Assembly (NCBI GenBank): GCA_019428825.1
Contig: JAHYJU010000003.1
Location: 1 to 37,606, forward strand
DNA from: Patescibacteria group bacterium
Lineage (GTDB): Bacteria; Patescibacteriota; WWE3; UBA101185; UBA10185
Direction: 5' to 3'
DNA: 37,606 nucleotides
Shown here: one piece after another, positions 27,509 to 34,492 of the stretch
Layout of the letters: the number at the start of each line of letters is the position of its first letter
Numbering within the stretch: the first letter of the stretch is position 1
Program-made: the position numbers and the translations under genes
Notes under the pieces: generated by a model
Seen by the model: only the letters and a program-made list of their open reading frames with translations
Told to the model about the DNA's origin: nothing
The model's database searches: none

Positions 27509-27524
27509 GGGATTAATTATAACA
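27509..27524 (-). promoter_or_regulatory. murA extended -10 (TGTTATAAT) 7 nt upstream of ATG
   Basis: Minus strand TG-T-TATAAT-TAATCCC-ATG. Confidence 0.6.
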
Positions 27525-27597
27525 GGTAAGAAAGGGGCTTGTTAGAAGCATTATTATAAAGATTTAGTTATGTTTTTTCTCTTGTTTAAGTAAACAA

Positions 27598-27634
27598 AAA
27601 AAGAAAAGGCCGCCTTGAAAAGGCGGCCTTCCCT
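27598..27634 (-). terminator. Rho-independent terminator of the LPXTG gene
   Basis: Minus strand GGCCGCC TTTTCAA GGCGGCC TTTTCTTTTTTT. Confidence 0.9.
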
Positions 27635-27642
27635 AAAATTAA

Positions 27643-28383
27643 TTACTTTCTTTTCTTAAATCCTACTGCGGACATTAAAAATCCAAATAATCCTACGATC
27701 AAATTCCCTGCTCCTGTTTCAGGTAGCTCAGTAATAGCAGCAAGCTCTTTTTCTGCAGCTTTTGCTTTTACTTCGGGAGCTAGTTCTTCAAAATATTCAT
27801 CTTCTTCCTCTTCCTCGTCCTCTTCAATATTCTCTACTTCATCGTTAGTGCTTTCCTCAGTTTCAATTACCGGATCTTCTATTATTTCTTCATTTTCTTC
27901 TTCAATTACATCCATAGTAATTATCTCTTCCTGTTTTTCCTCAACAGGTTCCTGCTCAATTATTTCTTCCTTGGGGTCTTCTTTAGGTGTCTCGATTATA
28001 GGGTCAGATGATTTTACGGAATTATATATATCTATGTGACTAACTTCTTTACAGGAATCCCCATCTTTTAACCTTGTTACAGAGATGTTGTCGGTTCCAA
28101 CACCTTTTACCTCGTAACAACCGTTTTCATATATACCGTTAGAAAGAACATCGCTGTGACCATCTCCAAACATGTCGTTTCCGGCTTTTATACAAATGCC
28201 GGTGATAATTGTTTTATCATAAGTCTTATAGTAAGCATTACCTTCTGTATTAGAAATCACGGATAGTTGTGCATCAGCACATTCCCCGTTTCTACCACCA
28301 AAGGCATAAACTTTATTACTGAGAGAAAAAACTATAGAAACAAGAGAAATCGATAATATTAGATTAAAAATATATTTATTCAT
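27643..28383 (-). CDS. secreted cell-surface protein with LPXTG sorting signal
   Basis: N-terminal signal peptide, Glu-rich stalk, C-terminal LPETG + hydrophobic segment + KKRK tail; AGGAGGAG SD. Confidence 0.85.
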   Translation of the reverse strand: MNKYIFNLILSISLVSIVFSLSNKVYAFGGRNGECADAQLSVISNTEGNAYYKTYDKTIITGICIKAGNDMFGDGHSDVLSNGIYENGCYEVKGVGTDNISVTRLKDGDSCKEVSHIDIYNSVKSSDPIIETPKEDPKEEIIEQEPVEEKQEEIITMDVIEEENEEIIEDPVIETEESTNDEVENIEEDEEEEEDEYFEELAPEVKAKAAEKELAAITELPETGAGNLIVGLFGFLMSAVGFKKRK

Positions 28384-28542
28384 TAGTACTCCTCCTTTTT
28401 AAATTTTTACTCTTATATTATATCCTATAGTAAAGGATTTGTCAATGTGGGGGGACGTAAAATTTTTGAAAAATGGGTATGAAATGATACCTAAGATTAT
28501 TTTATTGATGTCTTGTTTATTAATCTAGTATATAATTTTTGT

Positions 28543-29721
28543 ATGAGTGAAATACCAAATACACAAGAAATTACTGAACCTGTTGATAAGCCTGTATTGG
28601 CAGAAAAAGTTTACAGAGAACTAATTGATAATAAAGATAAAGGAGGGGAACTTTTATCTAAGATAAAGTGGTCTTTAAGTTTGCAAAAAAATCCTGATGT
28701 TCCCGACAGTGATGAGAGGAGACTCTCCAAGTTGGAGGGAAATCTTCGAGGTGCTGTTGCTGAGGAAGTTAGTAATTTATTAGGAATCGATAATTGCGAA
28801 ACAGTATTTATATCAGGTAACGTTTCTTTGGGTAAATGCTCTATATTATCCCCGCATGAATTTGTTGGTTCTGAGAAGAATACCAAGGCTAGTGTTATAT
28901 ATACAGCTTTGATAAAAGCTTTGGATTTAAAGCCTATTGAAATATTCGGGAAAGATATGAGTGATAGCGAAATTGTTTCCGAGTTCAAGGAGTCCCGAAA
29001 AGGTAAGGGGTACCTACCTAAGGAGAAATATGGTGAATTACTTAGATCCTATTTAGATCAGAAAAGAAAAGAGATTAAGGGGGGAGTAGGGGTCGATAGG
29101 AAAATAGAAGAAGAGTTGAGAGAGGATTATAGGTCGGTACCAAGAGGAGCTCCGGATGAGTATAGTACTTTAACTAGCGAAGCTTTTAATAAAACCGTCA
29201 TACCTGATGGTTTTCTTGTAAGAGAGGGTTCTCCAGTTGGGTTATTGGAAGTAAAGGCTTATGAACCGGATGAATTAGCTACTTTAATGCAAAAAATTAA
29301 GGAAACAGGCAAGCTTGGTACCCAATACAGAGGATTTGCCTCAGATTTTGGAAAAAATTATCTCGGAGCTGATAAAGATAAATTTGTTATGGGAGCGGAC
29401 TTCAATAAAGAGACAGAGTTTGTAGATTTTATTCGAGGGGTTTTAAATGGAGAGCCTAATAAAAATGAAGAGAATATTTTGGTTTTGAGGTTTCCGAATG
29501 ATATCCCTGATAACTTACTAAACCAATTTGGACAGATGATAGTTGATTATGGATATCCTAATGTGTTAATACAAAAATTACCCTTGTCTAACCAAGAACT
29601 TACAGTAATATCTAAAGAGATAGTTAATGCTAGTTATTCTTATATTCTTTTACAACTTGGAAAGGATAGAAAATTCTCTAATAAGGAGATTGACGTTTTG
29701 GATGGATTTAGGAAAAGTTAA
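28543..29721 (+). CDS. hypothetical protein with putative PD-(D/E)XK nuclease-like motif (start proposed at 28543)
   Basis: MSEIPNTQEITEP...; IPDGFLVREGSPVGLLEVKAY (PD...ExK pattern), upstream GNLRGAVAEEV; TATAAT at 28531-28536, 6 nt before ATG. Confidence 0.7.
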   Translation: MSEIPNTQEITEPVDKPVLAEKVYRELIDNKDKGGELLSKIKWSLSLQKNPDVPDSDERRLSKLEGNLRGAVAEEVSNLLGIDNCETVFISGNVSLGKCSILSPHEFVGSEKNTKASVIYTALIKALDLKPIEIFGKDMSDSEIVSEFKESRKGKGYLPKEKYGELLRSYLDQKRKEIKGGVGVDRKIEEELREDYRSVPRGAPDEYSTLTSEAFNKTVIPDGFLVREGSPVGLLEVKAYEPDELATLMQKIKETGKLGTQYRGFASDFGKNYLGADKDKFVMGADFNKETEFVDFIRGVLNGEPNKNEENILVLRFPNDIPDNLLNQFGQMIVDYGYPNVLIQKLPLSNQELTVISKEIVNASYSYILLQLGKDRKFSNKEIDVLDGFRKS

Positions 29722-29788
29722 GTATTTTAATGAAATTTAATATTAATATCTACCCAGAAGACTTATCAATCTCGTATCATAATGAATA

Positions 29789-29827
29789 GCGGCCCTAAAG
29801 TTTATTAAAATTTGACTTTAAGGCCAT
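29789..29827. terminator. hairpin between convergent genes
   Basis: GGCCcTAAAGT...ACTTTAaGGCC inverted repeat between 29721(+) and 29832(-) stop codons. Confidence 0.5.
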
Positions 29828-29831
29828 TTAT

Positions 29832-30131
29832 TTATAATTCTTCAGAAATAGTTATGGAGCCAATATCTCTTATAAATTGCTTAGAATTTTCTTTATACCT
29901 CTTGTATGTACTACTAAACATTCCTAATTTTGGATTTTCCTCGGTGGATAATCCTTGTCTAAAGATATATTTGCATAAACCGAAACCGCAAACAATTGCA
30001 AATCCTTCAGAATTTGGTAAAGGTTCTAAACCAAGAACAAGGGTAACCACGGAAGTTTTAGAAGTGGTAACCTTATAAGCTTTTCCAATTTCTAAAAAAT
30101 TTACTGCATCGCCGTATGTAATAATTTCCAC
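29832..30131 (-). CDS. hypothetical protein (99 aa)
   Basis: ORF with AGGAG upstream; convergent hairpin at 3' side; overlapping + ORF judged less likely. Confidence 0.55.
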   Translation of the reverse strand: MEIITYGDAVNFLEIGKAYKVTTSKTSVVTLVLGLEPLPNSEGFAIVCGFGLCKYIFRQGLSTEENPKLGMFSSTYKRYKENSKQFIRDIGSITISEEL

Positions 30132-30218
30132 TTTTCTCCTATCTGATAATGTATCTCTCCAGGTTAATTCAATTAAAGCGATTGTATATAAGGGTATAAT
30201 TTATGTCAAATATGTATA

Positions 30219-30710
30219 TTAGAATCCTCTGTAGTCCCTACTTTTCTCATATGGTTTTAACCTATCACTATGTTTTTCGTTATAGAAATTTTTCATAGGG
30301 CCTCTTCTTGACCATATTTCATTCAAGCCTAATACATTAATGATTTGTGCGGATAAAAAGATTGCAGTTAACAGAGTTATGATTATTAAGATAAAGTTCT
30401 TTTTATATGAAAAATCGTATTTTTTTAGTAACCATATTCCCACTAAGAAAAGCCCAAGAGCTACAATAGGTATCCAGATTGGGAATGATTGTAGCATCAT
30501 GTATATTCGTCCTGTTCCCGGTCCCCGTTTTCTGATTAAAAATAATGTTAAGTTGGTAAAAAAGATAGCTCCTATAATAGAACCTGTTAAACCGATGTAA
30601 GAAAGTATAGAACCCAATACAAAGTACCACTTTGGTTTCATTTTGACTTCGCCGGATAATATTTTATCCATTATTTTATTTTCTATGTTTACTTTATTTT
30701 TTCTTTGCAT
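30219..30710 (-). CDS. membrane protein (several TM), candidate regulatory partner of the adjacent sigma factor
   Basis: Start overlaps the sigma factor 3' end (30689-30710); hydrophobic segments. Confidence 0.65.
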   Translation of the reverse strand: MQRKNKVNIENKIMDKILSGEVKMKPKWYFVLGSILSYIGLTGSIIGAIFFTNLTLFLIRKRGPGTGRIYMMLQSFPIWIPIVALGLFLVGIWLLKKYDFSYKKNFILIIITLLTAIFLSAQIINVLGLNEIWSRRGPMKNFYNEKHSDRLKPYEKSRDYRGF

Positions 30711-31243
30711 ATTTTTTTTAAAATAATTTTTGCCCTTTTTATTCTAATTGAAACTGTACCTACAGGAATTCTTAAAATGTCACCTATTTCTTTGTAGGAT
30801 TTATCTTCTAAATAATAAAGAGATAGAGGTTCTCTGTAAATTAAATCCATATTTTTCAAACATTCGCGAGTATTTGATATAAGCTCTTTCTTTATGTATT
30901 CATCTTCAATATCTTCCCCACTTTCAAAATCAATATTCGGATCTATATTTACAGTCTTTTTATCCTTACTAATTAAATTAATAGATTCGTTATGTACTAT
31001 CCTATAAATCCAGTTAGAAAAGTTCTTTTTTAGGTCAAAGCTGTTCAGATTTATGTAAGATTTTATTAAAGATTGTTGTACTGCATCACTTGCCTTGTCG
31101 TAATCACCAATTAAATATTCCGCATATCTAATTAACTTATCTTGGTATCTTCTAACGATATATGCATATATTTCTTTATTATTATTTCTAACAATTTCGA
31201 CAATTTCTTCGTCTGTTTTTAATTTAATTTCACTATCTTTCAT
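30689..31243 (-). CDS. ECF-type RNA polymerase sigma factor
   Basis: Region 2 (YRRYQDKLIRYAEYLIGDYDKASDAVQQSLIKSYINLNSF...NWIYRIVHN) and region 4 (YLEDKSYKEIGDILRIPVGTVSIRIKRAK). Confidence 0.92.
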   Translation of the reverse strand: MKDSEIKLKTDEEIVEIVRNNNKEIYAYIVRRYQDKLIRYAEYLIGDYDKASDAVQQSLIKSYINLNSFDLKKNFSNWIYRIVHNESINLISKDKKTVNIDPNIDFESGEDIEDEYIKKELISNTRECLKNMDLIYREPLSLYYLEDKSYKEIGDILRIPVGTVSIRIKRAKIILKKICKEKIK

Positions 31244-31258
31244 AAAGCACCCATAATT

Positions 31259-31301
31259 TTACACTATGCCTAATCTGAATATTTGAATAGACATAGTGTA
31301 A
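31259..31301. promoter_or_regulatory. 10-bp inverted repeat upstream of the sigma factor gene
   Basis: TTACACTATG (31259-31268) / CATAGTGTAA (31292-31301). Confidence 0.5.
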
Positions 31302-31312
31302 TTTTTATGGAA

Positions 31313-31693
31313 TTATTTGGAATTTCTGCCAAAACCTCCGCCCATTCTTCTACCCGAACCGGTACCGTTACGAAGACCTAAACCTAGCTCCTCTCTTATT
31401 TGTTGTGCTTCCTCTGTTTTACCTTCTAAAGAGAGTCTGTGTGCTTCGCCAAATTTGGAAAAATTTTCCTCATTTATTACCTCTGTGACTCTTCCCTTAC
31501 CGTTCATAAGCTCTTTCCATGATTGATAATCATTGTTATCAAAAGCAGCTACCATTTTCTCGTGTCTTTCTTCTGTGCAGTCAGGGCCTTTAACTGATGC
31601 GTCTCCTCTGTATGCAAGAACTTTTGAAGGAACAATAAAAATAGCTCCTAATAAAAGACCTGCGGAACCCAGTACTATTAATTTTTTATTCAT
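31313..31693 (-). CDS. small secreted protein (126 aa)
   Basis: Signal peptide MNKKLIVLGSAGLLLGAIFIVPSKVLA; Gly/Arg-rich C-terminus; AAGGAGGTGAT SD. Confidence 0.75.
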   Translation of the reverse strand: MNKKLIVLGSAGLLLGAIFIVPSKVLAYRGDASVKGPDCTEERHEKMVAAFDNNDYQSWKELMNGKGRVTEVINEENFSKFGEAHRLSLEGKTEEAQQIREELGLGLRNGTGSGRRMGGGFGRNSK

Positions 31694-31813
31694 TTAAAAT
31701 CACCTCCTTAATTATTAACACTTACATATCTAATACAATCTGAGGTTGGGTTTTGTTTCATATGAAAATTTTTCTAGGGTAATTAAAGGTTGTTAGTTAC
31801 TTTATTTGCAGGT

Positions 31814-31844
31814 AGGTGTGGTTTATTTGTGAGAGTTCGCAAAA
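31814..31844 (+). repeat. degenerate copy of dispersed ~32-bp repeat
   Basis: GTGTGGTTTATTTGTGAGAGTTCGCAAAAGG resembles GTGGTGGGCCATTTGTGAGGATGTGCGAACCG. Confidence 0.4.
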
Positions 31845-31863
31845 GGTTGGCAAGTTGTGTGGA

Positions 31864-32250
31864 CTATTTACGAACCGAGTATTTTTTGAATACTGATGTA
31901 ATTTTTTTCAGATCCGCTTTTTTGTCAGCAATATCTAATCCTAGTTTTATCAATTTCTTTTGAGATATAGTAACTTTGTATCCGTTTAGTTCCAAAAAAG
32001 TCAGTGCTGCGTGTAATCCAGTTCTTTTGTTCCCATCTACAAAAGGATGGTTTCTAGTAATAGAATAAGTTAGAACAGCAGCTTTTTCATGAACAGATTT
32101 GTACATGTCTTTACCGGAAATGTTTGTAATGGGTCTATTGGCAGCTGATTCAAGGAGCGGGAGGTTTAGTACTCCTTTTGATCCTCCAAAACGTTGTATT
32201 TGATAATCGTGAAGAGCAAGAATTTCTTCAACACTTAGGTATCTCATCAT
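31864..32250 (-). CDS. doc: Doc/Fic-family toxin
   Basis: Doc-type motif HPFVDGNKRTGLHAA; gene pair with AbrB-like antitoxin, ATGA overlap. Confidence 0.92.
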   Translation of the reverse strand: MMRYLSVEEILALHDYQIQRFGGSKGVLNLPLLESAANRPITNISGKDMYKSVHEKAAVLTYSITRNHPFVDGNKRTGLHAALTFLELNGYKVTISQKKLIKLGLDIADKKADLKKITSVFKKYSVRK

Positions 32251-32480
32251 TTTGCCAATTCTCTAAATGCCTCTTGATACCTATCTGCTAATGAATCGGC
32301 AATTTTAAGAAACTCGGGTGAAATGTTACCTGAATTTTCTTTTTCTATTAAAAGTTTATCTTGTACTTGTTCTACAAATACCTCGGTTCCAACACCGATA
32401 TTTAATTTTTCCAGTATCTGACTTGGGATTATAATTCCTACCGAATTACCTATTTTTTTTAGTTTTTGAGTATATTTCAT
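32247..32480 (-). CDS. AbrB/MazE-like antitoxin
   Basis: KKIGNSVGIIIPSQILEKLNIGVGTEVFVEQVQDKLLIEK; directly upstream of doc. Confidence 0.88.
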   Translation of the reverse strand: MKYTQKLKKIGNSVGIIIPSQILEKLNIGVGTEVFVEQVQDKLLIEKENSGNISPEFLKIADSLADRYQEAFRELAK

Positions 32481-32481
32481 A

Positions 32482-32499
32482 GTTATAACATGTTATAAC
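32482..32499. promoter_or_regulatory. perfect 18-bp palindrome, candidate TA operator
   Basis: GTTATAACATGTTATAAC, 1 bp upstream of the antitoxin ATG; TTGACA on the minus strand at 32512-32517. Confidence 0.7.
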
Positions 32500-32523
32500 A
32501 TTATGTAATTTTGTCAAGAATTT

Positions 32524-32554
32524 GATGGGGGCACTTGTGATTATGTGCAATCCG
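32524..32554 (+). repeat. degenerate copy of dispersed ~32-bp repeat
   Basis: GATGGGGGCACTTGTGATTATGTGCAATCCG; 16/20 identity over the right part with the 37375 copy. Confidence 0.5.
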
Positions 32555-32658
32555 ATAAGGCTCTTCAATTTACCCTTCAAAAGATAAGTTAAATTTTTAT
32601 TACAATGTCTAAAACATTACCACGTTATTTCAGAATTTCTATTTTTGTAAAATTTCTA

Positions 32659-32799
32659 TCAAAGTCCAAATAATCTAACGATCAAGATTATTACGGCAAT
32701 AACGATTAGTATGTGAATCAACTCACCTCCAATATGAAAAGAGAATCCTCCTAGCCATGCGATTACTAATATTATTATTATAATATCTAACAAACCCAT
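32659..32799 (-). CDS. small membrane protein, lmo0937-like family (46 aa)
   Basis: MGLLDIIIIILVIAWLGGFSFHIGGELIHILIVIAVIILIVRLFGL*; GGAGGTGAT SD; missed by the ORF track because of length. Confidence 0.85.
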   Translation of the reverse strand: MGLLDIIIIILVIAWLGGFSFHIGGELIHILIVIAVIILIVRLFGL

Positions 32800-32867
32800 A
32801 CTTAATCACCTCCTAAGTTCCTACAACTATTTAAATTAAAACCAATACTCTCTCAATCTATCTATTT

Positions 32868-33281
32868 TTATTGCTGTTCCTTAGAAAATATTCTTACTAG
32901 CTTAACAAGTCCCCAGGCTAAGAGTGCGTATACTATCATTGCTACAAGTGTTGCCGGCTCAAGAACTGAGGTTGTTTCTATACCTTGGGACACGGAACTT
33001 TGGAATATTCCTTCAAAAGGAATTATGAACAACCCTGTTAATCCGTAAATAAAGCTCACAAAAGCACTCGATATACTAGCTCCCATCAACTTTAGAACAA
33101 GACGAAAAGCCAATAGAATTTCTACAGCCCCAAGTATGTAGTAAACCAAATATTCACTCGTTTGTGATTTAGTTGCCGATGTCTGGACTTGAGTCGTCAT
33201 AATCGGATCGTCACTATTATTTGAATTAGTTAACACACTATCATCTTCAGTAACTATCGTTTCTTTTAATATTTCTGCCAT
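32868..33281 (-). CDS. YggT-family membrane protein
   Basis: Hydrophobic YggT-like pattern (EILLAFRLVLKLMGAS...FIIPFEGIF); AGGTGA SD. Confidence 0.7.
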   Translation of the reverse strand: MAEILKETIVTEDDSVLTNSNNSDDPIMTTQVQTSATKSQTSEYLVYYILGAVEILLAFRLVLKLMGASISSAFVSFIYGLTGLFIIPFEGIFQSSVSQGIETTSVLEPATLVAMIVYALLAWGLVKLVRIFSKEQQ

Positions 33282-33325
33282 ATTTTCTCACCTACTTTCA
33301 ATTTTTAATTTATTACAAGTTATTT

Positions 33326-33580
33326 TTACTTACGTACAAGATGTACTAAGAAAATAACCACAATTGCTCCAATTATTGCTACAATCAGGCTATAAAGATT
33401 AAATCCGGTAACACCCGATTTTCCTAACAGATCCATTAAGAAACCTCCTACCACTGCTCCAACTATTCCCAAAATAATATCCGTGAGGGTTCCTTGTTCG
33501 GAATTGGTTTTCATTATTATTGATGCAATCCATCCGACCAATGCTCCAAAAACTATCCAAAGTAATATACCCATATTCAT
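33326..33580 (-). CDS. GlsB/YeaQ/YmgE-type stress-response membrane protein
   Basis: ILLWIVFGALVGWIASIIM...GTLTDIILGIVGAVVGGFLMDLLG; AGGTGA SD. Confidence 0.88.
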   Translation of the reverse strand: MNMGILLWIVFGALVGWIASIIMKTNSEQGTLTDIILGIVGAVVGGFLMDLLGKSGVTGFNLYSLIVAIIGAIVVIFLVHLVRK

Positions 33581-33611
33581 TCACCTACTTTCACGTTCTA
33601 AATTTTTATTT

Positions 33612-33683
33612 CTAAATCGAAATAATTACTGCCGTAATAGTTCCTAACAAAGCCCCAATTGTAGCCCAAAGTACTATATACAT
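33612..33683 (-). CDS. 23-aa single-TM micropeptide
   Basis: MYIVLWATIGALLGTITAVIISI* with GAGGTGA SD; resembles N-terminal half of the adjacent GlsB-type protein. Confidence 0.45.
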   Translation of the reverse strand: MYIVLWATIGALLGTITAVIISI

Positions 33684-33773
33684 ATTTATTCACCTCATTA
33701 CAAAAATTAATTAACTCTTGATCAGCAGTTTTAGTTTCTAACAAACTCTAACTCAGCCTTTATTCTGAAAACT

Positions 33774-34013
33774 TTATTCTGATGGAATATCCTCAGGCTG
33801 GGTATCAGGAATAACTACTTCCGGAGATTCCACATTAATTTCAGGAGTAGGCACGTTGATCTCAACCGGCTTCATATTTTTTATTGCCGGAATAGCAAAG
33901 TACAAAATAACTCCGAGAAATATAACTATAATTACAACACCTACTAGAAAGCCACTCCCTCCTCTATCCCCGTCTTCCTTTACAGGTGCTGGGTTGTTTA
34001 CCACTGTTGTCAT
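33774..34013 (-). CDS. single-TM hypothetical protein (79 aa)
   Basis: GFLVGVVIIVIFLGVILYFAI TM segment, Pro/Glu-rich tail; GGGTGA SD. Confidence 0.7.
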   Translation of the reverse strand: MTTVVNNPAPVKEDGDRGGSGFLVGVVIIVIFLGVILYFAIPAIKNMKPVEINVPTPEINVESPEVVIPDTQPEDIPSE

Positions 34014-34110
34014 ATATTATTCACCCACTTTCAGGTTCCTAAAATAATTACGTATTAAATTTTATAAATTGGTTAAAATAAACTAATCTAAAGGGTTAAG
34101 GAGTTATTTT

Positions 34111-34290
34111 TCAGCCTAACTTTTTAATTATCTTTTTTATGATAGTTTTCTCAGGTAGATATTTTACTAATGCTTGTTCGACAAGAGATGTCAGAGTTAT
34201 TTCCTCAACAACCGACTGAGCTTTTGCTTGTTTAGCTATAGAGGGATCAATGAATAAGGTAATTCGTTGTTTTTTAATTTGATTTGTCAT
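34111..34290 (-). CDS. small putative ribbon-helix-helix protein (59 aa)
   Basis: MTNQIKKQRITLFIDPSIAKQAKAQSVVEEITLTSLVEQALVKYLPEKTIIKKIIKKLG*; beta-strand + two-helix pattern typical of RHH; below track cutoff. Confidence 0.6.
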   Translation of the reverse strand: MTNQIKKQRITLFIDPSIAKQAKAQSVVEEITLTSLVEQALVKYLPEKTIIKKIIKKLG

Positions 34291-34313
34291 ACTTCATATA
34301 CTACACTTATTGT

Positions 34314-34337
34314 AGTGGTTGTCGATAGACAACCACT
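34314..34337. promoter_or_regulatory. perfect inverted repeat with 4-nt loop
   Basis: AGTGGTTGTC-GATA-GACAACCACT, in the divergent region between the RHH gene and M16 gene. Confidence 0.7.
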
Positions 34338-34408
34338 TTAACTATATGAAATATCGTTGAGTATATCTGAATGATTTTGAAAAAGAATGGAATGGATGTA
34401 TAGAAAAT

Positions 34409-34440
34409 GTGGTGGGCCATTTGTGAAGAAGTGAGAACCA
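34409..34440 (+). repeat. dispersed ~32-bp repeat copy
   Basis: GTGGTGGGCCATTTGTGAAGAAGTGAGAACCA; 28/32 identical to the copy at 37375. Confidence 0.85.
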
Positions 34441-34492
34441 TTTTTGAATAAATTTTAAATTATTTTGTTCTTAAATATGATATTATGTAAAA

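Noticed and set aside
29812-30078. 88-aa + ORF
   Set aside because: Starts within the convergent hairpin and is antisense to the SD-preceded 29832-30131 gene
33399-33584. 61-aa minus ORF
   Set aside because: Alternative frame of the GlsB/YmgE-like gene
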